A stretch of 64,000 bases of DNA from Actinomycetes bacterium. Lineage in GTDB: Bacteria > Actinomycetota > Actinomycetes > Nanopelagicales > Nanopelagicaceae. The translations under genes and the position numbers were made by a program. Positions 1-8,772 of the stretch are shown piece by piece. The stretch spans positions 1-64,000 of the forward strand of contig JANYCW010000007.1 in assembly GCA_025360085.1 (NCBI GenBank), in the 5' to 3' direction. The notes beneath the pieces were generated by a model. The model did no database searches, was not told the DNA's origin, and saw only the letters and a list, made by a program, of their open reading frames with translations. Within the stretch, counting starts at the first letter, position 1, and every line of letters begins with the position of its first letter.

Positions 1-127
1 CTGAGCCTGTTTTCGAGCATTAAATACGCTCATTTTGACCCTTCGCGCATCCACAGGTACCCTTACTCCTCTGCGCTCCTTGGGGGTGCTTATAGATGTA
101 AACCCGAAATAGAAGGTAGGCAATAGC
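1..127 (+). promoter_or_regulatory. upstream region of rplM with a possible promoter
   Basis: No complete gene is seen here. One frame closes with TAA at about position 21-23 and could be the last codons of an upstream gene, but six residues are too few to identify it. TTGACC at 35-40 followed 17 bases later by TACCCT at 58-63 is a possible sigma-70-type promoter for the rplM-rpsI transcript. The remaining 60 or so bases would be a leader. No ribosomal-protein autoregulatory structure was recognised. Confidence 0.3.
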
Positions 128-580
128 GTGCGTACATATAGTCCAAAGGCAGGTGACGCAGTCCGAGAGTGGCACGTCATCGATGCACAAGATGTGGTCT
201 TGGGCCGTCTTGCATCCCATGCCGCCGTTCTTCTTCGCGGAAAGCACAAGCCAACATTTGCACCACACATGGATATGGGCGATTTTGTCATCATCATCAA
301 CGCCGAAAAAATCGCATTGTCAGGTAACAAGGTAAAGCAGAAGTGGGCGCATCATCACTCTGGTTTTCCAGGTGGCTTAACATCAACGGTTTATGGTGAG
401 CTTATTGAAAAGTTCCCAACTCGCGCCGTTGAAAAAGCGATCAAGGGAATGATTCCTAAGAATCGCCTAGGCCGCGATATAACATCAAAGCTCAAAGTTT
501 ATGCAGGACCTAACCATCCTCATGCAGCGCAAGCACCAAAGCCATATGTATTCAGTCAAGTTTCACAAATCGTGAAGTAG
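128..580 (+). CDS. rplM: 50S ribosomal protein L13
   Basis: This is ribosomal protein uL13, an early-assembling protein of the large subunit that binds 23S rRNA. The 150-residue product has the usual family length. It carries the N-terminal [16 protein letters not shown] segment, the [15 protein letters not shown] segment and the central [14 protein letters not shown] motif typical of L13. The start is GTG at 128, since no ATG lies at the conserved N-terminus ([10 protein letters not shown]). A weak purine-rich AGAAGG lies about 11 bases upstream. The stop is followed after 3 bases by rpsI, giving the universal rplM-rpsI operon. Confidence 0.97.
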   Translation: MRTYSPKAGDAVREWHVIDAQDVVLGRLASHAAVLLRGKHKPTFAPHMDMGDFVIIINAEKIALSGNKVKQKWAHHHSGFPGGLTSTVYGELIEKFPTRAVEKAIKGMIPKNRLGRDITSKLKVYAGPNHPHAAQAPKPYVFSQVSQIVK

Positions 581-583
581 GGG

Positions 584-1078
584 ATGGACATGTCAGAGAA
601 CACAACACTTACAGATCTTGATGAGAATGAAGTTCCTACGTCATATACATCATCGACTCCAGCGGCTGCAACTAACCGTCCTGCAATCAAAGCTCCAGGC
701 GGGGGCACGGGTCGTCGTAAAGAGGCCGTTGCTCGCGTGCGTTTAACTCCAGGTACAGGCAAGTGGGTTGTTAACGGTAAAACTCTTGAGAATTACTTTC
801 CAAATAAAGTTCACCAACAATCAGTCTCTGAACCATTTCGCACAGTAGGTGCTGAAAACCAGTACGACGTTTTCGCGCGTATCAATGGTGGCGGAGTATC
901 CGGTCAAGCCGGAGCGTTACGCCTTGGTGTTGCACGTTCACTCAATCAAATTGATGAAGAAGCAAACCGTCCAGCGTTAAAGAAAGCCGGATTCTTATCA
1001 CGTGATGCACGTGTTATCGAGCGCAAGAAGTACGGCCTTAAAAAAGCACGTAAGCGTTCTCAATACAGCAAGCGCTAA
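584..1078 (+). CDS. rpsI: 30S ribosomal protein S9
   Basis: This is ribosomal protein uS9, whose C-terminal tail reaches into the decoding centre of the small subunit. The conserved domain starts near residue 44 ([12 protein letters not shown]), continues through LENYFPNK and [10 protein letters not shown], and ends in the basic [12 protein letters not shown] tail expected of S9. About 43 residues precede it, rich in Thr, Ser, Pro and acidic residues; such N-terminal extensions are common in Actinobacteria. ATG at 584 is used here, but ATG at 590 (MSENTT) is equally possible. It lies 3 bases after rplM and is surely cotranscribed. Confidence 0.97.
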   Translation: MDMSENTTLTDLDENEVPTSYTSSTPAAATNRPAIKAPGGGTGRRKEAVARVRLTPGTGKWVVNGKTLENYFPNKVHQQSVSEPFRTVGAENQYDVFARINGGGVSGQAGALRLGVARSLNQIDEEANRPALKKAGFLSRDARVIERKKYGLKKARKRSQYSKR

Positions 1079-1102
1079 TCCACATTCAGTAGAGGAGTTC
1101 CA

Positions 1103-2443
1103 ATGGCACTCTTTGGTACCGATGGAATCCGTGGCTTAGCCAATTTTGACCTAACAGCAGAGCTCGCACTTGACGTCTCTGTTGCCGCCGCTCACGTTTT
1201 AGTTGAGAGTTCTTCAAATAGAGATCATCGACCGACGGCCATAGTTGGTCAAGACTCTCGAGCATCAGGAGAGTTCTTAGAAGCAGCCGTTGTTGCTGGC
1301 TTAACGAGTGCTGGAATCAACGTTTTCCGTGTTGGAGTTTTACCAACTCCTGCGATCGCACATTTAGTTGCAGAATCTCACGCAGATCTTGGTGTCATGA
1401 TTAGCGCATCCCATAACCCAATGCCAGATAATGGAATCAAGTTATTTGCACGCGGTGGTGGAAAGTTAGATGATGCAATTGAAGCGCGCATCCAAGCGCG
1501 CATGGGTGAAGAGTGGAAGCGTCCAACTGGTCGTGGAGTTGGTCGGGCAATTATCGATGACACGGCCACCGAGCGTTATCTCACGCATTTATTAGCATCA
1601 GTTGAAACTCCACTCAAAGATTTAAAAATTGTCGTTGACTGCGCAAATGGCGCGGCGTCAAATACGGCCCCTGAGGCTTATCGCCGCGCGGGCGCAGAGG
1701 TTATTGCAATTTTTAATCAGCCCGATGGTTGGAACATTAATGAAGATTGTGGTTCAACGCATCTGCAACAACTACGTGCCGCCGTATTAAAAGAAGGTGC
1801 CGACATCGGAATCGCCCATGATGGCGATGCCGACAGGTGTCTGGCAATAGATGCCACCGGTAATGAAATTGATGGTGACCACATATTAACGATTCTGGCC
1901 CGTGGCTTTAAGGCTCGCGGAAAATTAAAGGGCAACACTGTCGTTGCAACAGTCATGAGCAACTTAGGTTTCATGCATGCAATGAGAGATGCTGGCATTG
2001 ATGTAGTGACGGTTCCGGTCGGTGATCGATATGTATTAGAAAATATGATTGCAAATGGATACTCACTTGGCGGAGAGCAATCAGGCCATGTGATTATGCG
2101 AGATCTTGCTAATACTGGAGACGGCATTTTAACGGCGTTACAACTTCTCCAAGAAGTTGTTCGTACTGGTAAAACTCTTCAAGAGCTGGCCGCAACAATG
2201 GTGCGCTTTCCTCAAGTTCTCATCAATATTAAAGATGTGAAGAAGGAAAACCTCCATCAATCAACGGTGATTTCAGCGGCAGTACAAAAAGCTAACGAAA
2301 CCCTTGGAGATAGCGGTCGCGTGCTATTGCGTGCATCAGGAACTGAATCACTTGTTAGAGTCATGGTGGAAGCGGCCAGTGATAGCCTTGCCCAAGAAAT
2401 TGCCAGATCTCTTGCAGATGTTGTAAAAACTGAATTGGGGTAA
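1103..2443 (+). CDS. glmM: phosphoglucosamine mutase
   Basis: GlmM interconverts glucosamine-6-phosphate and glucosamine-1-phosphate on the way to UDP-GlcNAc for peptidoglycan. The 446-residue product has the standard length. FGTDGIRG marks the N-terminus. The phosphoserine loop ISASHNP puts the catalytic Ser at about residue 103, the Mg-binding loop is DGDADR, the sugar-binding GGEQSGH follows, and the C-terminal phosphate-binding RASGTESLVRVM is present. A clear GAGGAG ribosome-binding site precedes ATG 1103. Placement between rpsI and glmS is a standard actinobacterial order and joins it to the next step of amino-sugar synthesis. Confidence 0.97.
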   Translation: MALFGTDGIRGLANFDLTAELALDVSVAAAHVLVESSSNRDHRPTAIVGQDSRASGEFLEAAVVAGLTSAGINVFRVGVLPTPAIAHLVAESHADLGVMISASHNPMPDNGIKLFARGGGKLDDAIEARIQARMGEEWKRPTGRGVGRAIIDDTATERYLTHLLASVETPLKDLKIVVDCANGAASNTAPEAYRRAGAEVIAIFNQPDGWNINEDCGSTHLQQLRAAVLKEGADIGIAHDGDADRCLAIDATGNEIDGDHILTILARGFKARGKLKGNTVVATVMSNLGFMHAMRDAGIDVVTVPVGDRYVLENMIANGYSLGGEQSGHVIMRDLANTGDGILTALQLLQEVVRTGKTLQELAATMVRFPQVLINIKDVKKENLHQSTVISAAVQKANETLGDSGRVLLRASGTESLVRVMVEAASDSLAQEIARSLADVVKTELG

Positions 2444-2449
2444 GTAACT

Positions 2450-4288
2450 ATGTGCGGAATTGTGGGATACACAGGGCCACAATCTGCTTCAATTCCATTG
2501 ATTGAAGGTCTGCGACGCTTAGAATATCGCGGCTATGACTCAGCGGGCATCGCTCTTGGTACATCGGACAAACTTTATATTGTAAAAAAAGCCGGAAAAC
2601 TATCTAATTTAGAAAGCTCACTTGATGCCTCACTTCCAGTTGTTCATTCAGGAATCGGGCACACGCGATGGGCAACTCACGGTGGTCCAACTGATAGTAA
2701 CGCCCACCCGCACGTCGATAATGAGGGCAAGTTAGCCGTTATTCACAATGGAATTATTGAAAATTACTCAGAGCTTCGCAAAGACCTCGAACTGCGTGGA
2801 CACATTTTTTCATCGGAAACCGATACCGAATCAGTTGCTCATTTACTCAGTGATCTTCGCAAAAAACACAATGGCGATTTAACTGCCGCGATGCGCGATG
2901 CCGTAAAATCACTCCGCGGTTCATTTACTTTAGTTGCAATTCACGCCGATGCACCCGACGTCGTCGTTGGAGTTCGCCGTAACTCGCCACTTGTTGTTGG
3001 CTTAGGTATCGGCGAAAATTTCTTGGCCTCTGATGTTGCCGCGTTTATTGATTACACCAAAAGAGCCATTGAGCTCGGTCAAGATGAAGTCGTAACAATT
3101 ACTCCAACCTCAGTGAGCATTACCGATTGTGAAGGCGTAGATATTGAGCCTAAAGAGTATGAAATCTCTTGGGACGCTGCGGCTGCGCAAAAAGGTGGCT
3201 TCACACACTTCATGCTTAAAGAGATTTTCGAACAGCCAAAGGCGGTTGCCGATACTTTGATTGGTCGGCTAAGTGATAATAAACAAATTGTCTTAGATGA
3301 ATTACGAATGAACACCGATGAAATTCGCGCTTTGAAGAAGATAACTGTTATTGCATGTGGAACCGCCTATCACGCCGGAATGATTGCTAAATATGCCATT
3401 GAAAAATGGGCCAAAATTCCGGTTGAGGTCGAAATTGCAAGTGAGTATCGCTATCGAGATCCGATTATTGACCGTAATACTTTGGTAATTGCAATATCCC
3501 AATCTGGGGAAACCATGGATACCCTGATGGCTGTGCGCCACGCAAAGGCGGCAGGCGCGCGAGTATTAACTATTTGTAATACCAACGCTTCGACGATTCC
3601 GCGCGAATCCGATGCTGTGTTGTATACCCATGCCGGCCCAGAAATTGCCGTTGCATCCACGAAAGCGCTGTTGACTCAGATGATCGCCGTTTATTTAATC
3701 GGCCTGCACTTGGCTCAAGTAAATGGCGAACTCAGCGATAATCAAGTCGAAGTTTTATTCAACGAACTCTTAGAACTACCCGGAAAGATTGAACAAATTC
3801 TTGAAACTGTGGAGCCATTACGAAAACTGACACGGAGTTTTGCCGAAAACAATATTGTTTTATTTCTTGGCAGAAACATCGGTTATCCAGTTGCCCTTGA
3901 AGGCGCGTTAAAATTGAAGGAGTTGGCATATATCCATGCCGAAGGTTTTGCAGGTGGAGAGCTAAAGCACGGTCCAATCGCTTTAATCGACGAAGGAACT
4001 CCAGTTATCGCGATTTTGCCCGCAGGTCACGAACATGCACTCGATGAGAAGATGCTTAGCAACATTCAAGAGGTCAAGGCGCGTGGCGCACGTGTCATCG
4101 TAATTGCCGAAGAAGGCGCTCAGGTCGAAGGAGCCGAACATATTATTCGAATTCCTATTGTTCCATCCCTATTGCAACCAGTTCTTGCTACGGTTCCGTT
4201 GCAGATCTTTGCCTATGAAATGGCGGTAGCGCGCGGCAATGACGTTGATCAGCCACGGAATCTGGCTAAGTCCGTCACGGTTGAATAA
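2450..4288 (+). CDS. glmS: glutamine-fructose-6-phosphate transaminase (isomerizing)
   Basis: GlmS makes glucosamine-6-phosphate from fructose-6-phosphate and glutamine. The 612-residue protein has the expected two parts. The first is an N-terminal class II glutaminase domain with the nucleophile Cys2 (MCGIVGYTG), HTRWATHG and HNGIIENY. The second is two SIS isomerase domains, seen in ACGTAYHAG, SQSGETMDT and the C-terminal DQPRNLAKSVTVE. It starts 6 bases after glmM, so the two consecutive steps are probably co-expressed. Nothing unusual was seen. Confidence 0.97.
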   Translation: MCGIVGYTGPQSASIPLIEGLRRLEYRGYDSAGIALGTSDKLYIVKKAGKLSNLESSLDASLPVVHSGIGHTRWATHGGPTDSNAHPHVDNEGKLAVIHNGIIENYSELRKDLELRGHIFSSETDTESVAHLLSDLRKKHNGDLTAAMRDAVKSLRGSFTLVAIHADAPDVVVGVRRNSPLVVGLGIGENFLASDVAAFIDYTKRAIELGQDEVVTITPTSVSITDCEGVDIEPKEYEISWDAAAAQKGGFTHFMLKEIFEQPKAVADTLIGRLSDNKQIVLDELRMNTDEIRALKKITVIACGTAYHAGMIAKYAIEKWAKIPVEVEIASEYRYRDPIIDRNTLVIAISQSGETMDTLMAVRHAKAAGARVLTICNTNASTIPRESDAVLYTHAGPEIAVASTKALLTQMIAVYLIGLHLAQVNGELSDNQVEVLFNELLELPGKIEQILETVEPLRKLTRSFAENNIVLFLGRNIGYPVALEGALKLKELAYIHAEGFAGGELKHGPIALIDEGTPVIAILPAGHEHALDEKMLSNIQEVKARGARVIVIAEEGAQVEGAEHIIRIPIVPSLLQPVLATVPLQIFAYEMAVARGNDVDQPRNLAKSVTVE

Positions 4289-4939
4289 ATGCGCAAAGCT
4301 CAAATGTTTCGGGCTCTTCGTTGGTCTTTGCTTCTATTTTTTGGATTTCTTGTTGTTACACAGCAGGTACTAAGTAATGGCCCTCTTGTAAACTTTGATA
4401 ATGACGTCAATCGCACGCACCGGCCTAGATTCGATGGTTTATCAGGTTTCATTTTAAGGCGATTAGATGATTTAGGTGCGCGATGGCTAACTGCAACCGT
4501 CCTAATTATCGCGGCTTTATATATCGCATATAAATTTAAAACGTGGCGACCACTTAATTTGGCGGTCCTATCTTTATTGGCACTTAACTTTGTTGTAGGT
4601 ATTTTCAAAATCTTTTTGGGACGAACTAAACCACGCGATGGTTTTGATTTGTTACACGCTGGTGGAATGTCCTACCCAAGTGGCCATGCCTCAAACACCG
4701 TTTTATCGTGGGGAGTTTTGGCCTATTTAATTTATCGATACGCACGTGTGGATAGATATCAGGGTCGGCTTGCAACGCTCGGTGTTGTAACAATCTCACT
4801 TACTGTCTGCTTAGTTTCACTTATTCGTCATACACATTGGTTTACTGATTTGCTTGGTGGTCTTTTTGTTGGTAGCGCATTATTAGTCGCAGTCATTGCG
4901 GTAGATCGCTACGTTCCCTCTAAGAGCCAACTCCACTAG
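4289..4939 (+). CDS. PAP2-family membrane phosphatase
   Basis: A 216-residue integral membrane protein of the PAP2/phosphatidic acid phosphatase family, probably acting on lipid pyrophosphates or phosphatidate-type lipids. Hydrophobic segments lie at about residues 11-28, 67-81, 91-110, 135-150, 163-179 and 191-206. The phosphatase signature is present as GRTKPR (about 111-116), PSGH (130-133) and RHTHWFTD (180-187), giving the catalytic His133, Arg180, His183 and Asp187. ATG directly follows the glmS stop, so it is in the same operon. The exact substrate (for example undecaprenyl pyrophosphate) cannot be told from sequence. Confidence 0.85.
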   Translation: MRKAQMFRALRWSLLLFFGFLVVTQQVLSNGPLVNFDNDVNRTHRPRFDGLSGFILRRLDDLGARWLTATVLIIAALYIAYKFKTWRPLNLAVLSLLALNFVVGIFKIFLGRTKPRDGFDLLHAGGMSYPSGHASNTVLSWGVLAYLIYRYARVDRYQGRLATLGVVTISLTVCLVSLIRHTHWFTDLLGGLFVGSALLVAVIAVDRYVPSKSQLH

Positions 4940-4942
4940 GGT
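4937..4942 (+). promoter_or_regulatory. putative -10 box of a leaderless acpS transcript
   Basis: TAGGGT lies 7 bases before the acpS ATG at 4950 and matches the TAGRNT-like boxes found at the same distance before several other genes in the window. It overlaps the end of the PAP2 gene. The predicted transcript would begin at or next to the start codon. This is inferred from spacing only. Confidence 0.45.
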
Positions 4943-4949
4943 TAGTGAC

Positions 4950-5294
4950 ATGATTGATGGAATTGGCATCGATGTCGTTGATATCGAGCGCTTTAAAACC
5001 TCTCTCGAGCGCACACCTGGCTTACGTGAGAAACTTTTCACCCCTGGTGAGCGCATTAAACCCGTTGCATCTCTGGCAGCGCGCTTTGCCGCTAAAGAGG
5101 CGCTGGCAAAAGCACTAAGTACTGGAAAAGCACTGGCATGGCACGAAGTTGAAGTTCTAAATTTAGAGAATGGCAAACCTGTTTTTCTATTTCGCGGCGC
5201 TATTGCCGATTTGATTGATGGGGCAGATGTACATCTCTCACTTTCACACGATGCTGGAATCGCATCGGCGATGGTCATTGTGGAGCGTAGTTAA
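4950..5294 (+). CDS. acpS: holo-[acyl-carrier-protein] synthase
   Basis: AcpS transfers 4'-phosphopantetheine from CoA to the serine of acyl carrier protein. The 114-residue length fits the trimeric AcpS class. The N-terminal GIGIDVVDIERF holds the Mg-binding Asp, FAAKEALAKAL holds the second metal-binding Glu, and HLSLSHDAGIASAMVIVE forms the C-terminal core. There is no Shine-Dalgarno sequence before ATG 4950, but a TAGGGT -10-like box lies 7 bases upstream. Its stop overlaps the alr start by one base (TAATG), so alr is translationally coupled. Confidence 0.95.
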   Translation: MIDGIGIDVVDIERFKTSLERTPGLREKLFTPGERIKPVASLAARFAAKEALAKALSTGKALAWHEVEVLNLENGKPVFLFRGAIADLIDGADVHLSLSHDAGIASAMVIVERS

Positions 5295-6397
5295 TGGAGC
5301 ACCGCGCGGAGGCTCGAATCGATACTGGCGCAATTGCAGCAAATATTTCCTTGATAAAGGCAGTATGCGAAACTCGATTAATGGCCGTGGTTAAGGCCGA
5401 TGCATACGGTCATGGATTAATTCAGATTGGTCTTATAGCAGAAAAAAGCGGTGCTGATTGGTTGGGAGTTGCGCTTCTTGAAGAAGGGATTGCACTGCGC
5501 ACTCATGGTGTTCGAATTCCGATTTTGGCGTGGTTGCTTCCCCCAGGATCGGATTTTAAGGCAGCACACACTCATGATATCGATGTTTCTGTTTCGTCAA
5601 TTGCGGCATTTCATGAAATTTCAGAACTTAAGGTGAATGCGCGCATTCACATCGAACTTGATACCGGCATGACGAGGGGTGGATTTTTAGATGAATGGGG
5701 TGAGTTTTTATTGCAGGATTTTTCACACGTAGAAGTCATTGGCGTTTTCTCTCACTTTGCTCGTGCTGATGAACCTGGTGAAAGACAAAATACCAATCAA
5801 CTCAATCGTTTTAATTCTATGGTCGAAGATTTAGCCGCAATTGGAATTATGCCTGCGATTAAACACATCTCAAATTCAGCAGCTACGATGAAAAATCACA
5901 ATGCAGCTTTAGATTTAGTACGGGTTGGAATTGCAATGTATGGGTTATCACCAGATGTGAATACTTTAGGGGATAGTAAAAGTTTAGGTTTAAAGCCGGC
6001 AATGCAACTGCGAGCAAAACTTCACCTTGTAAAGAAAGTTTCGGCAGGATCTTTTGTAGGTTATGGCGGCACGGCAAAAACTGAAATCGATACAACTCTA
6101 GGAATTGTCGCGATGGGATATGCCGACGGAATCCCTCGAATTTCACAGGGTGCAGGTGTTTTTATAGATGGTAAACGTGCACCAATTATTGGGCGGGTCT
6201 CGATGGATCAATTCGTCGTTGATTTAGGGCCAGATTCCACGTGCTCAACCGGGGATTGGGTGGTTATTTTTGGTGATGGCTCGCAAGGTGAGTATACGGC
6301 CGATGATTGGGGCCAAGCCTCGTCGACAATTAACTACGAAATGGTCACACGAATTGGCCCGCGAGTGCCTAGAATCTACGCACCTCATGTCTATTAA
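5294..6397 (+). CDS. alr: alanine racemase
   Basis: Alr converts L-alanine to D-alanine for peptidoglycan, using PLP. The 367-residue protein has the PLP-lysine motif VKADAYGHG (Lys34), the TIM-barrel segment HIELDTGMTRGG, and the C-terminal GRVSMDQFVVDLG and NYEMVTRIGPRVPR. In other Actinobacteria alr is usually followed by tsaE. Here the two are separated by a transporter operon whose first gene overlaps the last 11 bases of alr, so alr is cotranscribed with the ABC transporter. Confidence 0.97.
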   Translation: MEHRAEARIDTGAIAANISLIKAVCETRLMAVVKADAYGHGLIQIGLIAEKSGADWLGVALLEEGIALRTHGVRIPILAWLLPPGSDFKAAHTHDIDVSVSSIAAFHEISELKVNARIHIELDTGMTRGGFLDEWGEFLLQDFSHVEVIGVFSHFARADEPGERQNTNQLNRFNSMVEDLAAIGIMPAIKHISNSAATMKNHNAALDLVRVGIAMYGLSPDVNTLGDSKSLGLKPAMQLRAKLHLVKKVSAGSFVGYGGTAKTEIDTTLGIVAMGYADGIPRISQGAGVFIDGKRAPIIGRVSMDQFVVDLGPDSTCSTGDWVVIFGDGSQGEYTADDWGQASSTINYEMVTRIGPRVPRIYAPHVY

Positions 6398-7154
6398 TAA
6401 CACTGCGCTACGAGTCGAGGGAGTAACTATCTCCTTAGACGGTCTTCGCGCCCTCAATGATGTCTATCTCGAAGTCGCAAAAAATGAAGTAGTTGGTCTG
6501 ATTGGTCCAAATGGAGCTGGTAAGACGACTTTATTTAACGCACTCTGCGGTCTGGTCACTCCAGATTCTGGAAATTTTTATCTCTATGGCAAAAAGTGCG
6601 CTTTTCCCCGCCCAGATAATTTAGTCGAACTTGGCATTGCTCGTACTCTGCAAGGCGTTGGATTATTCGGTGATTTATCGGTTCTTGAAAATGTGATGAT
6701 TGGCGCCCAACATTTAGCTCAAACTGGATTGATATCGGCCGCATTGGCCCGTAACAGTAAGGATGAAAGGCGAATACGTGAGCGAGCACGTATTGCTTTA
6801 GAGCGTGTTTACGCTGGAGGCCTCGCAGATCGTCGGGCCGAGACGCTTTCCTATCCGGATTCTAAACGTGTTGCGATCGCGCGAGCGTTAGTGAGTGAAC
6901 CAAAAATATTGATGTTGGATGAGCCAGCAGGCGGCTTAGGAGTCCAAGATATTGAGTGGATGAATGTGTTGATTCAAAATTTAAGTACCGAGATGTCAGT
7001 CCTATTAGTCGAACATCACATGGATGTCGTGATGAGTGTATGCAGCAAGTTATATGTACTTAACTTCGGTGAGATCATTGCAAGCGGGGACGCTGAGAGT
7101 GTACGCAGGGATCCAGCTGTCATTGCCGCATATTTAGGAGTTGGGGGCTCATGA
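6387..7154 (+). CDS. livG: branched-chain amino acid/amide-type ABC transporter ATPase, LivG family
   Basis: A 255-residue ATPase of the HAAT (LivG/UrtD) family that powers import with the LivF-like subunit. It carries Walker A GPNGAGKTT, the LivG-specific ARTLQGVGLFGDLSVLENV (Q-loop) segment, and Walker B ILMLDEPAGGL. The signature motif is weak: SYPDSKRVAIARAL replaces the usual S-G-G-Q type. The frame is open back to 6270, but similarity to the family begins at ATG 6387 (MSINNTALRVEG), which overlaps alr by 11 bases. Substrate class cannot be separated between branched-chain amino acids, amides and urea from the ATPase alone. Confidence 0.9.
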   Translation: MSINNTALRVEGVTISLDGLRALNDVYLEVAKNEVVGLIGPNGAGKTTLFNALCGLVTPDSGNFYLYGKKCAFPRPDNLVELGIARTLQGVGLFGDLSVLENVMIGAQHLAQTGLISAALARNSKDERRIRERARIALERVYAGGLADRRAETLSYPDSKRVAIARALVSEPKILMLDEPAGGLGVQDIEWMNVLIQNLSTEMSVLLVEHHMDVVMSVCSKLYVLNFGEIIASGDAESVRRDPAVIAAYLGVGGS

Positions 7155-7861
7155 CATTAACAGTTTCTCAATTAACCGTTCATCACGGGGCGATTCGAGC
7201 CCTGAATGAAGTTTCATTCACCCTTGCTAAGGGAGAACTTGGGGCAATCATCGGTGCCAATGGGGCTGGAAAAACTACGCTTTTGCGCACCTTATCGGGT
7301 CTTGTCAAACCAACCCATGGAAGTGCAACTTGGAATGCTCACAATTTGTTGAAGGGTAAACCAGAACATTTAGTTAGAAATGGAATTTCGCACGTGTCTG
7401 AAGGTAAGGCCGTAATTCCAGAGTTAACTGTGGCCGAAAATTTAGAGCTTGGTGCAATCTGGCGACGTAACAAAAAAGAAAGTTCTGTTAGTCAGAGTGA
7501 AATTATTGAAATCTTTCCCCGTTTAGGTGAGCGTCTGTCCCAACGCGCCGACACTCTATCGGGTGGCGAGCGACAAATGTTAGCAATTGGCCGCGCACTA
7601 ATGTCAAAGCCAGAGTTACTGTTATTAGATGAGCCCTCACTTGGATTAGCACCTCTAGTAGTTGAACAGATTTTTCAGACGATTAGAAATTTAACAACAT
7701 CCATGGGGCTGACCGTGATTTTAGTTGAACAAAACGCGATGGGAGCCCTCAAGATTGCTAATACTGGTGTGGTACTTAATTTAGGCAACGTTGCAATATC
7801 AGGTAGTGCGCCATCATTGATCGCCGATCCGTTGGTCCGTGCGGCCTATTTGGGGTATTGA
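7151..7861 (+). CDS. livF: branched-chain amino acid/amide-type ABC transporter ATPase, LivF family
   Basis: The second ATPase of the HAAT importer, 236 residues, the usual LivF length. Walker A is GANGAGKTT, the signature is TLSGGERQMLAIGRAL, and Walker B is LLLLDEPSLGLAP followed by VILVEQNA, a LivF hallmark. Its ATG overlaps the livG stop by 4 bases (ATGA), and its own stop overlaps the next start, so the five transporter genes are tightly coupled. Confidence 0.92.
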   Translation: MTLTVSQLTVHHGAIRALNEVSFTLAKGELGAIIGANGAGKTTLLRTLSGLVKPTHGSATWNAHNLLKGKPEHLVRNGISHVSEGKAVIPELTVAENLELGAIWRRNKKESSVSQSEIIEIFPRLGERLSQRADTLSGGERQMLAIGRALMSKPELLLLDEPSLGLAPLVVEQIFQTIRNLTTSMGLTVILVEQNAMGALKIANTGVVLNLGNVAISGSAPSLIADPLVRAAYLGY

Positions 7862-8772
7862 TGATGTTTCAACTAATAAATACCTTTCTTATCGGCATTA
7901 CTGCTGGGTCCATCTATGCGTTGATGGCCATGGCGATAGTCTTGGTGTGGCGCAGTACCAGAGTCATTAACTTTGCCCAAGCAGGCATGGCACTTCTTTC
8001 AACCTACTTTGGTTATGAAGCCATGGTGCACATGAATTCTTTTTGGATTGCACTTCCAGTTGCCATGCTGGGTGGAGCCTTATTTGCCGCAATTATTGAG
8101 TTAGTTTTTATGCGTTTACTTGTTAAGCGGAGCAGTTCAGGACACATCGCATCCGTTGCACCCATCATTGCGACCTTAGGCTTACTCGGGGTGATTCGCG
8201 CCGTTACTGCCATAATTTGGGGTGGTCAGGATGTTCGAATTATTGGTCCAGTTTCAAATTTTGGTTATACCCTCGGAAGCGAAGTTCTGGTCTTTTCACC
8301 ATTAAAACTTCTTATTTTACTAACTGTCGTAGTGCTTGTGTTGCTACTTACCATTCTCTTCCAAAAAACTAATATCGGCTTGGCTCTACGCGCGTCGGCT
8401 TTTTCACCTGAAATTGCCAGACTCTCTGGAGTTAAAGTAGACCTTGTGCGTACTTTGGGCTGGGCGTTAGCAGGATCGGCCGGCGCCGTTGCAGGAATGT
8501 TTCAAACAGTAAATGGCAATGGAACTTTTTCGCCGGATTCAATTGAGTTTTCACTTCTTCTCGTTTCGGGTTTTATTGCCGCAGTCATTGGTGGTTTAGA
8601 GAGTTTAGTTGGTGCCGCCATTGGAGGCTTGCTTCTTGGTCTAGTAATCTCTTTTGTCTTGATGTATGTAAGTAGTTCGTTATTTTTCATTGCACCTTTC
8701 ATAGTTTTATTAATTGTTCTTTTCATACGTCCACAAGGAATCATCGGAGTAAAGGCAGATCGCCGTGCATAA
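7861..8772 (+). CDS. livH: branched-chain amino acid/amide-type ABC transporter permease, LivH family
   Basis: A membrane permease of about 303 residues with roughly eight hydrophobic helices. It starts with INTFLIGITAGSIYALMAMAI, typical of LivH, and contains the permease loop IGLALRASAFSPEIARLSGV and the conserved GMFQTVNGNGTFSPD region. The open frame begins with TTG at 7858, but ATG at 7861 overlaps the livF stop (TGATG) and is preferred; ATG 7864 is also possible. It pairs with the LivM-like permease to form the channel. Confidence 0.9.
   Translation: MMFQLINTFLIGITAGSIYALMAMAIVLVWRSTRVINFAQAGMALLSTYFGYEAMVHMNSFWIALPVAMLGGALFAAIIELVFMRLLVKRSSSGHIASVAPIIATLGLLGVIRAVTAIIWGGQDVRIIGPVSNFGYTLGSEVLVFSPLKLLILLTVVVLVLLLTILFQKTNIGLALRASAFSPEIARLSGVKVDLVRTLGWALAGSAGAVAGMFQTVNGNGTFSPDSIEFSLLLVSGFIAAVIGGLESLVGAAIGGLLLGLVISFVLMYVSSSLFFIAPFIVLLIVLFIRPQGIIGVKADRRA

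Noticed and set aside
20-268. An 82-residue minus-strand frame over the start of rplM
   Set aside because: It lies opposite the rplM start, shows no recognisable motif, and is a shadow of the real gene.
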